From Gliomastix tumulicola (lineage: Eukaryota; Ascomycota; Sordariomycetes; Hypocreales; Bionectriaceae), in the NCBI GenBank assembly GCA_001599755.1, contig BCHX01000003.1, forward strand, positions 868,001 through 932,000: a DNA stretch of 64,000 nucleotides, written 5' to 3'. The position numbers and the translations under genes are program-made. How positions within the stretch are numbered: the first letter of the stretch is position 1; the number at the start of each line of letters is the position of its first letter. The notes beneath the pieces were generated by a model. It did not search any database, was not told the origin of the DNA, and worked only from the letters and a program-made list of their open reading frames with translations. Positions 1 to 13,040 of the stretch are shown one piece after another.

Positions 1-2883
1 AAAAGAGAGAGGGTGACGCGAGAAATGGGCTGGTTTTGAAACCTCCTCGCTTACTGAACACGGGAATGGGACTTGCCGATATCTGACCGCCCCCTCCTCT
101 TCCTCCTCCTCAGTCTCTCTTCGCGCCCCGGCTGTCAGGATAGGCCCTGCGAAGGGGGAGGGGCGTGGGCGTGAGGGCTTTGGCTATCCATGGGGTAGCT
201 CGGAACTATATGTGCACGGGGACCTGGCATGAGGATGAGCGTCTGATGGGGGGCTATCGATGGACAACGGGCGTCATTTGGGCGTTGCTGCATGAGGCTA
301 GGATGTATAATTCCTCTCGTGAAGAGCAGGTTTCTGGTCTCTGGGGGCGTGTGGCTCTTTCGGCGATAGGGATGTATCGTCTGACTCGTTCGAAACGCTA
401 ATAGACGCCCGCTGCATGAGACAATCATCAGATTTCGGACACCGAGCGGCTAGGTAGCGATTGAGCCGTGTGAAGTTTTCTCATCCCACGAAGGGAGGAA
501 GGCTCTCGTGAGAAATGGTTGAGCCATCTCGCCGTGTGTGTGAGATTCCCAGGCCAGTGGTTCGGCGTGCGTGTGTGTGGCGGTGCGTTAACAACGACAC
601 ACCCCCGCGTTTCCTCAAAGTCGGCTGGGTCTTCATTTTCTTGGTTCATTGTGGCTGGACGGCGATTATTACACGCAAATGAGCTTCTGCAGATCTTGCG
701 GTTGTTGGTTCAGCTTCGTCTCTCCTTTTTTTTTTTTCGCCGATAGAGACCACATGTCTATGACATGCATACAGCCTTAGTGCGTAGGTTAAGCTCTCCG
801 ATGGCTCCTAGAACAAGTTGTCATCCCACCCTCCATCACAGACAGAGAGCTATCACTGTAGAAAGCTAAAGCCGACAGAGTTAGGAGTGCTGCCATCACG
901 ATGCCGTCAGGGCCAGGTCAGCCCATTTTCTTCTCCCCCCCCGGTGTGCTCTCTCATCTCACCCTCTCCGCGCTGAGAGGGTGACATCCAATGGTTGCTT
1001 TTTTGGTCCAGCTTCAAATCCTACCCCACCAGACAATGTTTGAGAGCGCGTGGCTCCACGTGGCATTCCCCACCTCACTGCCAGGCCCTCCCCTACCAAA
1101 AAAAAAAAAAAGAGGGAAGAAAGAAAGAGAGAAAAAACCCTTGCATGGTAATCAGGCATTTTTTTTTCGGTCTTTGGATAAAGACACACCCACTGAAAGC
1201 GGGAATAAAATCAAAAAGAGCCCCCAAATCTGCGGCACCACTTAGCGGAATTAGTATGCGCTTAGGCAGTGAACCGCGGAACAGAAAACACCACATACAT
1301 GTATAAAACCAAGGAGGGGGACGTGTAGGAGTACCTTACCTCCTTATGCATGTACATGCACGGGCGGGCAGGCGAGCGGGCGCTGGCAGCGAACTCAGCC
1401 CTGTGTAGCGGCAATGATCCAGCGTTCTGCCAGAGGGATTGCGGCGCGAAATCTCGGGCCCGATCATTCCATACTTCCACAAGGAGAGCAGCCGGGCAGC
1501 AATATAGTGGCTTCCGGAAAGGGGGGAGGAGGGGGATCGCTTCCTTCGTTCTTTTATCGCGAACACTTTTGCCCATCCATAATAATAGACACGACCAACA
1601 GGCGGGTATCCCAGCCCGCCGGGTGGCCTTGCGTACCCTTCTATTTTTTTCCCTCTCCTCTTCCTTGTCTCTGCTCGCTCAGGACCTCCGATCCCAGCCC
1701 TCCCTATTTTCCCACACCTGGGCAAATCTTGGGGGCAGGGATCAGGGGGCACCACTCCTGTTCGTGGTTGAGGGCCTCTCCTATCCCCCTTTAAAGCCGA
1801 ATTGGCATCCCAGTGCCCTAGGTGCCTAGCTGCGCTAGCACGGTTTAGTAACAGTTCGTAAGCAGAGAGGGCGCCCGCAAATGATCGCTTTAGGGTCCAG
1901 GAGGAGGGCGGGGGAGAGAGCAGCGAGGCCGGCCGGCAATGGGAAACTTGCTGTGCCTCTCTCGGCGGACTGGGCTGAACGAGGAGAACGACAGAAGGTC
2001 CCCTCCCCCTCCTTCTCCCAGGCTCAGGGCTGACGGGACGTGACGGTGTGTGACGAAGAAACAACGCAGAGCGAAGTTCGTGTCGTTGAGCCGTGTGTGA
2101 TGAATAGTGATGAATAGTGATGAATAATCGCAGGCTCCGATTGGACTGCCGCAGCACTGAGGTGTGACCAGCCCCAGCCCCAGCCCAGTGAGCGTGCGCC
2201 CCTTGCCCAAGGATACAAACCCCTGCTGCCACACCTCTTCCCAAGATGGCGCTATCAAGAAGTTCCCCTACGCAATCGGCGAGTAAGAGGCTGGCACGGC
2301 GCAGCCTGAGAGCGGTCAAGGATTTCGCTTGCCTGCCCGCCACGTGGGATGGATGGGGGAGGGATGGGGCCCTTTTCATGGGCGGCTAGCAAGCAATCAG
2401 GTCATCCCAATTATTATTTGCGTGTCCAAGACGGGAAAGTTGGATGTGTGTTGGTTCATGAGAGAAAAAAAGGTAGACCGCTCTGTTGGTAACAAGGAGG
2501 TCACCGTGCGTCGTGCCATACCGTACCTCTGGGGAAAAAAAAGAAGCAACATCTCTGAAGATGGACAACCCACCTCGAGGCCTGTTTTGTGTGTCCGTTA
2601 TCCCGGGTTTCCAATTCACAGGAATATGTCATCGCTGCTGACTTTAACGTGATGCGAGAGGCGCTAACGCCCGGTACCTTCAAAAGCACTCCCCCCCCTC
2701 CCCTTCACAACAACCAGACAGGAATGATCTCGGTGATAGTGATCACCAACGCCGGCCGGTGTGGGCATTCCATTCCATTCCACGGTTGGGAGGGGGGTTG
2801 GTACACGTTAGCAGCCCTTTTAGCACTGCAACATTGCAGGTTTGCTCCCTCTCGGTCGCGGCGGACGGACTTTGGGCTCCCCC

Positions 2884-2910
2884 GCGTGTGTGTGCGCGCG
2901 CACACACACA
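2884..2910. repeat. Alternating purine-pyrimidine palindrome
   Basis: A 27-nt run of strictly alternating purine and pyrimidine (GT block, then GC block, then CA block). Positions 2887-2908 form a perfect 22-nt palindrome. Such sequence is a classical Z-DNA or cruciform former. No gene is close enough to assign it a role. Confidence 0.7.
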
Positions 2911-3471
2911 GTCATAGAGCAGATGCATGCACCCTCTTGGTGAATTTTTTGTGTGCTGCCATTCCGTTTTCATCGACTCGCATGCCAAGCAGGGCCGATG
3001 GGCGGACCCAGCGCAGCGCATTTGATCGAATGGCCAGGCGAGACGGACGAGATGATCTGGACTTTCGTCTGCAAGAAAAAGAGAGATGTGCTTTGTTGTC
3101 CGAGTCAGGTTCCAGCACCACCTTGACATGATTTATTTAGCTGTGGATCGCCGGTGCAAGCTTTCGGTGGGCTATGGAAAATGATTCCGACGTCGATAGT
3201 GTTCTCACTAGGAGCGACTAGCACAGCCAAAAAAAAAATTGCTGCATGAGGGGGATAGATGGATGGATAGATTCGGTAGGATGGCATGATCCTCACCGTC
3301 AGTCAACTTGGCATGCGTCGTTCTGCCGGCGGTGACACATGTCTGTCACTTGCCTTGATGGGCTGCTCCCATTTCCGATTGACGGCGGCGTCCTCTTTTT
3401 TCCCTCCCTAGCGGACGCCCGCATTAGTAGCAGATGGATGACTGTTGAGAAGTGACTGGTGGCTTGACCGC

Positions 3472-3489
3472 CAGCAGCAGCTGCTGCTG
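3472..3489. repeat. CAG/CTG perfect inverted repeat
   Basis: Three CAG units are followed directly by three CTG units, giving an 18-nt perfect palindrome with further CTG units on the right. It is in non-coding sequence. Confidence 0.7.
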
Positions 3490-6400
3490 CTGCTAATCAC
3501 GGCGCTAGCGGCCATTCTCCAAATGCATGCATAATAAAAATACACCGAGGTGCCCTTTTTGACTGCGTTAGTCGGCTGCGTCAGTTTTAGGTGGCATTTT
3601 GCTCCCTCGGGTGGATGCCACCAGACGTCATAGCCTGCGTCTGCTGGCAGCTTGTTTCATGCCGTCTGACGGGCTTTCGTGGAAGTAGGTAGGTGATACC
3701 AAGGTGATTGACGGACGGATGGATGGATGGATAGATGAGTTAGGATGGTGGCATCTCGGCTTCTGAGACTCCCTTGGCCGGGTTTGATAGCACGGGATGT
3801 TGCTCTGCCATATGGCTCATCATCCAATCTCCGGGGCTGGGTACTGCAGGCAAGCAAGCATAGCTCGTACGATGGGACGGATAGGTAGGCACACGACAGG
3901 ACGGCAGATGGGGCTACGAGTTCATGGGCCTGCCTGGCCTTGCACACGGAGCACTCTATCCGAGCAGATTGACACATCAGACAGGAGATTTGTGCGTCGT
4001 GGGTTCGTTTCAGCACGGCAATGCAAAAAAGCAGCATGTATCTCCATGCACACACATGGCACGGCGTTGTACACATCACAGAGTCTTCTGGCCGGGCATC
4101 ATCCCAGCACATCTCTTATTAGCCGTAAGCGAAGCGGGCATCTCTGCTGCTCTGGTTGTCGCAAGAGGCTTTGTGGCTGCTCCGTGTCCCGCCCAAAAGA
4201 TCCAGCCAAGTGTCAGCCAGATCCTGGATGTCAATCAAACTACCCCCAAATTTTTGTTATTTGCTCCCTGACACGAGGTCCCAGTGTTTCCAATCAGGCT
4301 TCTAGAAGCAAGGGGAAAATAGAAAAGATCCCCCAGATGGACGCACACGCGGCTGACCGCAGCGCCTGAACGGGACCCCTGTCCGCCATGCCGTGTCTCT
4401 GTGGCGTCCTCGCCCCCGGTCTTGGGAACCTCCGTCTCGGTTACTGGCTGGTGGTGCGGTGTGAGTCTGTGTGTGTGTCTCGTGCTCCTTGCTCCTGAGA
4501 GATCAATTTGCGCGTGCCCAGCAGGACGCCGTGTTCAGCCAGGTGCATGATCTCTCTCTCTCTCTCTGCCGGGTCCGTGGGAAGACGCGGCTGGACGAAA
4601 GTCACTCCCGAGGGAGCACGCACCGGCGTCGACCTGAGCCAGCGCGCACAGGCGGGCGAATGCATCGCAAATCCAGCGGGATCCGATGCCCATTGATTGC
4701 ACACGCCCGTTCCGTTCGGTCGTACATTGACTTGGGCTAGCTCGGTGTCATCACCGCTTCACGTCTCTCCGGTCGGTCTGCGCCGTGTCATGCCCGCCAA
4801 TCCTGTGCTGCTGCTTCAGGTACTAGTCCGACGAGCCAGCGCCGGCCGGCCGATAGAGTTGCCAGCTGACGGTGGCGCGCTAAAAAGTTGTCATTTTTCT
4901 TGGGGGGGGGGAGTAACTGCGTCAGGGCCCTGCAGTCTGTGCAGAATATCTCCGAGACACACGGACAAAGCGCAGATTCGTTCAAGATTTGATTTGATTT
5001 TAGAAGCAAGCCCAGTCCAGTCCCCCCGACGGAAGGGTCGGTTACGGCATCACCGACAGAGTTTCGGTCTAGGGCAAGAAAAAGCATGGGATTGGAATGA
5101 CAGGCGCGGATCCCCCAGGCTTCCATTTTATTTCCAGCCGTCTTCTCGAAACGAACGAAATTTCTTTTTTCTTTCTGGTGTGTGTCGTGTGACGTGTTGG
5201 CGGCGTGGAACAAGGTTCTAGCAAGACGGAGAAGGAGGTTGCGCGAACAAAAAAGAAGAACCTTGGGCTTAGGGCGTCTCGGGAGCTCGGAACAAATGCT
5301 CCAACGAGATACTTTTGCGAAGTATCATCATTCATCATAATGCCTATCACGATGCACATTGCATGCTGTGCTGCATGTACTTACCTACTAAAAGTACTTA
5401 CCCAGGCGTGTGCGTTTCAGCAGATGCCAGGCACTAGTCGTCTAGCTCCCCAACAGGTCAGGTCGTGAGAGTGAGCTGACCTTAGGGCCTCCTCCGACCA
5501 CGTTATGTGCTACGTACCACCATCCGAAAACAATGCCCATTACATGCGCCTAGCTGGTGCTAAGAAGCTCTAATGGCAGAGCACCATCGGCACTTTGGCT
5601 GGCAGGATCAATAGCATGCTGAGTTCACGTGCAAATCCATGTCATCCTCCTCCATTCAATTCATGCTGACGGGCTCCGTTTCGTAGACGGTGTCAGTGGA
5701 CTAATCGCACTTACGGAGTGAGGTCAGTTTTCTCCCACGATGGGAGGTTTGAGAAACAAACGTGGGAGTGGATTAATTTCTGATGACGCGCGCCGTGGGT
5801 GGCAGGGCAGTAACAGGGCTAAAAAGAGACAATCTGCAAAGAAGAGAGGGTAAGGCAGGTAGGGATAAATTCATCATCAATGGCCAAGGATGAAATAAAA
5901 TACGACAGTGAATACGACGCTAATGCCGCTCCCGTGCTGACTCTTTTCTGTCTCCCGCCCTTCCCCTCACCCTTTCTCCTCTCTGCCACTGGCACCACGC
6001 AGAGAGCACGTTGTTCAGGCCACACCCCCCCTCCCCTCTGTTCTTCCCCCCCCGCCAGGGAGGGTCCATGAGGTCCAGGACAGGGGGAGGGGCTTTGATG
6101 CATATTGCTGCGTGGCCGCAACGTGATGTTACAGGCGGTGGGGACGCAGAGAAATTTCTGACTGGCTGGCGACCACCCTGGGAGCCACGCGCGCCGATCG
6201 TGGTGAGACTGCCTCCACGAGGGAGTCATGTTCATCTGCACGGCTTGGTGCAGCACATCGTGCGACCAACCAACGGCCGTCCTTGTCCTTGGGGGTCGGC
6301 GCAGGCGGAGCCCAGAGAAAGCCGCACACCTCCCTCTTGGCTCTTGCATCCCAACACGGGCTAAGTTCATAACCTCAACAGCCCCCTTTCGTCCCACCCG

Positions 6401-7856
6401 GAGTAAAATTGCCACATGGCCATCGCTCTCTGCCGGCATCTGGTCAATGGAAGGATGCCAGACAATGGGCGATGGGATCGTGAAACCGACAAACCGACCC
6501 CCCCCTTTCTCGTCCAGTCCGGGAACATGCTGTCACCAGCAGCCGCAGATTTACCATTGTCACTGTCACCGTCTCCGGTGAGGCGCAAGGCAGGGCTCCC
6601 AGGGCCTGCCGCAGTTTCGTTATGCACCAAAGGGGCATCCGCTGGCGAGCCAATCAGTGTGAATCGTAGCGGCCCCGCCCTGATTGGCACGTGCCGGGCA
6701 TGTTAGCTCCGGCCGGGGCATAGCGTTCAGCGTCAAAGAGCGCCGAGCACTTCGCGTATTCCTAGCAAAGAATGGAAAAGGATCCCACGGCAGAGCAGGT
6801 GCTTGAAATTAGAAAGAAGGAAAAGAAGCTCCATCCCGGCTCTGGTCCACTGTTCGTGCGACGGAGTCGCGGAGTGGGCGGATGGGGGTGCTCCAGCACA
6901 AGCAGAATTGATGAGGGAGCAGATGCAGTTCCAGCGCCGGCACCTGCGTAGACGCAGCGAGGCCGTCCCGGAGCATGTGCCATGGTAGCAGGCAATCAAT
7001 CTCAAGCACGCGGCGAGCGCGATACGACATGAGGAGTTTGAACTTGGGCCGTTTTGGGCCCCCCGAAAGCCCGCGAGCGATTCCGTGAATCCCTCGACCA
7101 CGCAGCCGCCTCCAGGCACAGGGTCCCCCTCTCCAGCTTGGGAAGTTCGGTGCCGGTCAACCTCAAATCGCAGCTCCGTTGCAGGCTCAACTGGGACGCT
7201 GGGAGCAGCCAGACTGCAGAGCGCACGCAGCCCACCAGCAGGTCCCTGTGGGTCTCCGCTACCCCTGTCGGCACTAGCACGCTGAGGGTACGTACCAGCG
7301 AGGCGCCCCCGCTTTTCCCTGCTCACACCCTCCCCCCTCCAGTGCCTCCACCCTCCACCCTCACGCTGCAGGCTGCTGCAGGCTGCTGCTGGTGGCCCTT
7401 TTCCCTCCTCCACTCCGTTTTCCCCTGCTGCTGCTGTGCTCGGTGCACACCCCCCATGATGCCAATGCCCATGCCCACCCATCCGCCGTCCTCAATCTTC
7501 AGTACCTGGGCGGGCATGGACTGCACTTGTCTGGTCTTGTTCTCACTGACTTTTGCCTTCTCTTTCGCTCCGTCTCTCTTCTTTTCTCCCCTTCTCCCTT
7601 CTCACGGTGGCCCTATCCTAGCAAAAGCAGACTGAGAACTGACCACTGGCACCGACGGCCCAAAAATCCAGCCCACCCACACTCTCCCTCTGCCTTTCTC
7701 TTACACACCAACACACGCACCACCAGGCCCGAATCTATGCTGCTGCCTCTTGTCTTCCCTGGCTCCTAGTCTTTTTAAAACGACAATCCCCAGTTCTTTG
7801 TCGCCTTATGTCTCTTAGTCCCCCTCCATATATACCACCTTCCAAAATCCCGTTAG

Positions 7857-10284
7857 ATGGCCGCCGTGTCTCAAACCTCCCACGCCGCCTCACTGACTAC
7901 ATTTCCATCTGAACAAGCCTCAATCCGGCCAGTGTCGCCCTCAGAGTCTGATCCACACGAAGCAAACACCGCTCCGTCCGCCGTCCGCCAGCAGGTCGTC
8001 GACCCTCCTACATCACCGGCCCCTCACGCCTCGCGACACGGCACCTCACCGTCCACGAACTCGATCCCGCGACTGCAGCAGCGATCGTCGAGCGGCATAT
8101 TCTCGCTCGCTGCCGCCGCCTTGGACAAGACCCAGACTGCCTTTGCCAACATCTCAGATCCCGTCATCCGCCCCCGCAACTCGCTCGCTCGTCTGTCCCT
8201 GGCGCCTGGCTCCCTCCCGGCCTCAGAGCCCGCGAGCCCGGTGAAGAAGCCTGTCTTCCGAACCCCTTCCACACAGTCCTTGACTGCCTCTCCCGCCGTG
8301 GACGGCAAACAGCCTGCCGCCGCTGCCCCGGCCAAGGTCGTGCCGCTCTCGCAGCCGTACTCCGAGACGGACCCCAATCGACCTCCTCCGGTTCGGCAGT
8401 CACCAACCGACAGCAAGATGCACCAGACTTCTTCGCGCTTATTGCGCATGACGGACGATGAGCGTCCTTTCACGAAGGTGAGTGAATCAACCGGATTTTC
8501 GTCTGCGCGGGGTGGGGGGGGGAGGGGGAAGCCGTGAAATTGGTCTGGTGTTTCGTCCGCAACCAACCAAGCCGATGCTTTGCGATATACCGAGACACAG
8601 CACCACACACTTGTCTCAGGCTTCCAGATCTCCCACCCCGGGGGCCTACCCTAAGCTCTGCTTCCGATCCGATGTGGTGGTTAACAAATGACTCTTGCAG
8701 GACTTTAAGGATCTCTTCTCGACGCTCATTGTCAGTCTCCTACCGTTATCGGCACACCGCGTTCGCCTCAGCAAGATTGACTATACGTTCCTCTCGGAAG
8801 ATGCTATCAACAATCTGGGGTCGTTGAAGTTTTCGCAGAGCAACCGGATGCCTGATCCCAAGGACCCCTCCCGCATCGTTACAACGACGACCACAACCAC
8901 CTTCTCTATGGCAAAGGATATGGCGCGGTCGATCTGCCAGCGATTCCTGGAGGCCCGCTTCATCGAGAGTGCGGACGGGAAGTACCAGCAGGTGTACAAC
9001 ATGAAGGGCTCAGTGTGGCAGCTGACGCCCAAGGGTGTGACGGTGCTTGATCGGTTCTGCTCCAAGAACGGCATCCAGCAGAGACAGGTGGCGGAGCTGG
9101 CTAGCATGAACTCGGCACATCTCGTAATACTCGAGAGGGACCTGCAGACGGACAAGCTGCTCCACGACCGGAGCACGATTGAGGTCATTTTCCGTCGGTT
9201 TGTCGGCAGCGAGGGCCGCAACGTCAAGTCCAGCACGAACGCGGCAGACTCCGAGTCGCTGCATGACTACCGAGACGGCCTGACCGGTGTGAAGATGGCT
9301 GCGGAGCGCAAGATCAACGGCAAGCTGTACCGTGAGACGCTGACAGGCAAGGCGGCCTCCGATTGGTTGATGGACTGCTCTACCATTGTCGATCGCCGGG
9401 AAACGATTGAAGTCGCTTCGCTATTCGTCGAATTCGACCTCATGGAAGCCGTCGCTCAGGATCGCTCCTTCATGTCCCAGAACCCATCCTGCAACGTTTT
9501 CCAGCCTACGAAGTACGCCATCTACCAGATCACGCAGCACGGCAAGGACGTGATTAGCGGGGCCAGCAACCGTGGCCGCCACTCCGAGAGTGAGGGTGCT
9601 GAGGGCGTCCACCGCAACGGTATTACGCGGGACTCCAACACGCAGCGACTGGACAAGATCCTCAACGACCCCGCTCTGCGCCTGCTGTTCCGTGAGAACC
9701 TGCGCGACACCCATTGCGAAGAGAACCTGTCTTTCTACAAGGACGTCGACGAGTTTGTGCGCTCCTGCAAGGCGGCTATCCGCCTAGCACAGAAGAACCC
9801 GACCGCGACGACTATGGATAGTGTCAAGGAGATCATGGCTCAAGCATATGGCATCTACAACGCGTTCCTGGCCCCCGGCTCGCCCTGCGAACTCAACATC
9901 GACCACCAGCTACGCAACAACCTCGCGACACGCATGACGAAGGCTGTCGGGCAGGATGTCACGATGATCGACACACTGCAGGAGGTGACGTCTTTGTTTG
10001 AGGATGCGCAGAACGCCGTCTTCAAGCTCATGGCTAGCGTAAGTGCATCCAGGCCTGCCTTTCCAGACCTTGCCGGCACACACCCCTCCGGCAGACCCGG
10101 AGCCATGTGCACGGAAACAGTGAAGAAAAAAAGAGTATGTGAAACTTGGTGCTAACGTTATTGACAGGATTCCGTGCCGAAATTTCTTCGAAGCCCGCGG
10201 TACGAGCAGCAGCTACGGAACTACGAATTCGACAACGTCGGCCGCGGACCTGAACGCAGCCAAAGCCGCTCAGCCCGAAAATAA
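7857..10284 (+). CDS. flbA: FlbA-type regulator of G-protein signalling (DEP-DEP-RGS)
   Basis: GTPase-activating protein for a heterotrimeric G-alpha subunit; in filamentous fungi this family restrains vegetative growth signalling and permits conidiation (FlbA in Aspergillus, CPRGS-1/Rgs1 in Sordariomycetes). Three exons: 7857-8477, 8701-10038, 10168-10284, all phase 0, giving 691 aa. Residues 1-207 are Ser/Pro/Ala-rich and probably disordered. Exon 2 carries two DEP modules; each contains an F/Y-x-x-x-LTGKAASDWLMD-like or RSICQRFLEARFI-like core. The RGS domain begins near the segment LDKILNDPALRLLFRENL and closes in exon 3 with DSVPKFLRSPRYEQ, the usual end of the RGS fold. Donors GTGAGT and GTAAGT and the branch site GCTAAC are clear. 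Intron 1 is 223 nt. The start is the first ATG in the frame and gives a length normal for the family. The 7.8 kb before it is gene-poor, which fits an extensive 5' control region. Confidence 0.93.
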
Positions 10285-10857
10285 GCGGGCGACGCCGACG
10301 CGAGACTAGCGACGGCCAACCACCACCACCACCACATTGTGGCGATACGACGGACAAGAACGCTTTTTTCCTTTGACCTTTTTGCTGCTTGGGCTCTCCA
10401 CGGGGATCCCGCCACTCGCACATTTAGACTCTCGGCATTGCGCGAACTCAAATTCGCAACGGCTCACTCAAGCGATTTCTCATCAGAAGCCACGAATGAC
10501 AACGTGGCTTGACGCGATACGGACAAAACTTAATAGATTCCCCTCCAGACGTCATGTCAACGGTGTTGATTTGACTTTTTTTCTTTTTTTTTTCTTTGTC
10601 TTTTTTTCTTATTCTCTCTCACACAACCCATTTTCTTTCTCATATTTCCTTGTTCTTCATAACGATTTCACTTTTTTTTTCTTATATCTCGGTTAATCTC
10701 CATCCAGCTCACTACACTCAGACTGTGTGTTTCATGACTAGGGCTAGTTGGCGGTAGTAAGACTTGCTGGCTTTGTGGTGCCAAAGGAATTTTTCTTATA
10801 CCACCCTGGATTAGGCGAGCCACTGCGCTGCCTATGGTGCGTTGGTTTTGGAAAAGG

Positions 10858-10860
<3 letters not shown>

Positions 10861-10914
<54 letters not shown>
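10861..10914. repeat. CACAGG hexanucleotide array, 9 copies
   Basis: Nine perfect tandem copies of CACAGG lie in the intergenic space between flbA and the downstream wall-protein gene. It is a typical variable microsatellite. Confidence 0.9.
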
Positions 10915-10916
<2 letters not shown>

Positions 10917-11643
10917 TTCAGGGAAAGATAGCATAGAGGAAGCGGTCACCTGATGATTTTCTTCAACCAACCCAAAACTCGGATCAGCAAAAAGAAATTA
11001 CAAAGAATCAAAAAAGAAGAACAAATGACACACACAAACACATGCTCGGGCCTCGTGGTGACGGTTGTGTGGAATCTGCTCAGGAGCAGGGAGAATGCAA
11101 TACGACGACGCAATCGGATGCGAACAAAGGCAACATCGACGAATATGGGCAGTGTGACACTGTTGCCCTGCGAGCGGACCTGAAGCTCGCTGTCGAATGC
11201 GGGTTCTCGATCTCTGCATGGGAGGTGGGTGAGACAAGTCGTCATGGGAAGGGAGACAACTGATGGCTGTGCGCAGAAGAATATGGGAACGACTGACGAG
11301 ATCAGCTGGAGCCGCAAGGAAAAGAACGAATTCGCCAAGGAAACCAAGGCAACATCGAAATTGACTGAGATGAAATCGTCCAGGCTGGGGAATGTGACGA
11401 TTGCGTTGCCATGGACATGGACGTTTGGGACACGTGAGGTCGGCATGCTGCTAGCAGCAGGCTGGAATGGAATGCCAGGCGGCTGAGGCGCGGAACAACC
11501 GACGAAGGTCTTCGAAAGCGCCTCGCCGTCTCTGGCATGTCTGAGATGGGAGCATTCCCCGCGAGCCATTTCTGTTTGTTTTCTCCTTCTGCCACGCCGT
11601 GAACGGCCGTTGTCTCTGCTGCTTTCGTAGGCATGGTGATGGC

Positions 11644-11665
11644 GGGGAGGGGGAGGGGGAGGGGG
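11644..11665 (+). promoter_or_regulatory. G-quadruplex-type motif upstream of wall-protein gene
   Basis: One run of four and three runs of five guanines are separated by single adenines, the ideal arrangement for an intramolecular G-quadruplex on the plus strand. It sits about 300 bp before the start codon at 11960. A regulatory effect is inference. Confidence 0.5.
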
Positions 11666-11727
11666 AACCAGAGAGATGTTATGAATTGCGAATCGATGGG
11701 AGAGGAGCCAGGCCATGGGATTTCGAA

Positions 11728-11736
11728 GATAAAAGG
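11728..11736 (+). promoter_or_regulatory. TATA-like element of the wall-protein gene
   Basis: GATAAAAGG lies 224 bp upstream of the ATG at 11960, followed by a pyrimidine/CAA-rich leader. The arrangement is usual for a strongly expressed fungal wall-protein gene. Functional assignment is by position only. Confidence 0.35.
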
Positions 11737-11959
11737 AGGCCATCTCGACCTCGAAGGACCTCAATCTTTCTCTTGCTCATCATCACCAACAGTCAATCGT
11801 TCTACACCTGCCTTCAGTCACTCGCTTGACCCCCCCTCGTTCTCGCAAACCAACCCAACAAAACGTCAATAATTTGTCTTCTTGGTATATCGCACCAAAC
11901 GACCATAATCTTCCACTAATACTACTACTACTATTACTATAATTATTATAATTATCATA

Positions 11960-13007
11960 ATGCACGCCTCCAACGTCCTCGTTCTCGCCCTGGCCAGCTT
12001 GGCCGTCGCGGCCCCCAGCCCTCGCTCCGACGAGCCTGTCCCTGCTGCTCCTGAGCAGCACGAGCACCACCTCGCCGAGAACCAGCCTGCCCCTGCTCCC
12101 CAGGAGAAGAAGCCCTGGGACGAGCACCGCAAGGAGGAGGAGCCCAAGGAGAAGCACGTCGACGAGCCCAAGGAGAAGGACAAGGAGGATAAGGATAAGG
12201 AGGACAAGGACAAGAACATGCAGCCCTGGGGTGAGAAGAAGCCCTGGGACCCCAAGGAAGTGCACCAGCACAAGAACGGCACCTACGTGCACATCACCAA
12301 GGTCGTCAACGTCTACACCACCTACTGCCCTGAGCCGACCACCTTCAAGTTCAACCACAAGGAGTACAAGGTTGACAGGCCCACCACCCTGACCATCACG
12401 GATTGCCCCTGCACCGTTGTCGAGGTATGTCTCATCACTGCTGTCCTTGCATGACCTTGATCTTATACTGACGATGATACCACCACAGCCAAGCTTCCTG
12501 CCTGGACCCTCTCCGGCTCCCGGCCACCACCGCGAGGGCCCTTCCCCTCCTGAGCACGAGAAGGAGAAGGACCCCAAGAAGGAGCACGAGAAGGAGAAGG
12601 AACCTAAGAAGGAGCATGAGAAGGAGAAGGAGCCCGAGAAGGCGCACGAGAAGGTGAAGGAGCCTGAGAAGGAGAAGGAGCACGAGCACGAGAAGGAGCA
12701 CGAGAAGGACAAGGAGCCTGAGAAGGAGCACGAGAAGATCAAGGAGCCTGAGAAGGAGCACGAGAAGATCAAGGAGCCTGAGAAGGAGCACGAGAAGGTC
12801 AAGGAGCCTGAGAAGGAGCACGAGAAGTTCAAGGAGCCCGAGAAGGAGCATGAGAAGGTNAAGGAGCACGAGCACGAGAAGGAGCCTGAGAAGGAGAAGA
12901 AGCCTGAGAAGGAGCACGAGCACGAGAAGGAGCCCGAGAAGGAGAAGAAGCCCGAGCAGGAGCACGAGAAGGAGAAGGAGCCTGAGAAGGAGAAGAAGCC
13001 CGAGAAG

Positions 13008-13040
<33 letters not shown>

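Larger units (their letters stand above)
1..7856. other. Long gene-poor region upstream of flbA
   Basis: No supportable gene is seen on either strand over 7.8 kb. The open frames here are proline/arginine/serine-rich, low in complexity, lack family motifs and cannot be joined with credible splice sites. It holds homopolymer runs, GGAT/GATA-type short repeats (about 3250-3275 and 3710-3737), a Z-DNA-type palindrome at 2884-2910 and a CAG/CTG inverted repeat at 3472-3489. Part of it is probably the promoter and long 5' leader of the RGS gene that begins at its right edge. That assignment is inference from position. Confidence 0.6.
10285..11959. other. Intergenic: flbA 3' region and wall-protein promoter
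   Basis: Non-coding by my reading. It contains T-rich tracts just after flbA (likely 3' UTR), a GCACAG-type hexamer array at 10861-10914, a G-run motif at 11644-11665, a TATA-like element at 11728-11736 and an ACT/ATT-rich leader directly before the ATG at 11960. A 272-codon open frame on the minus strand (10946-11764) has no domain-like composition and was not accepted as a gene. Confidence 0.6.

Noticed and set aside
1336..2379. 347-codon minus-strand open frame in the flbA upstream region
   Set aside because: Composition is Arg/Ser/Pro-rich and erratic, with no conserved blocks or splice partners; GC-rich sequence makes long chance frames likely.
5819..6439. 206-codon minus-strand open frame
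   Set aside because: No domain-like pattern, and overlapping frames on the other strand are equally long.
10946..11764. 272-codon minus-strand open frame upstream of the wall-protein gene
   Set aside because: Starts with a poly-Pro run and ends in Cys/Phe/Leu-rich sequence without family features; overlaps promoter elements of the wall gene. A transcript would be needed to reconsider.
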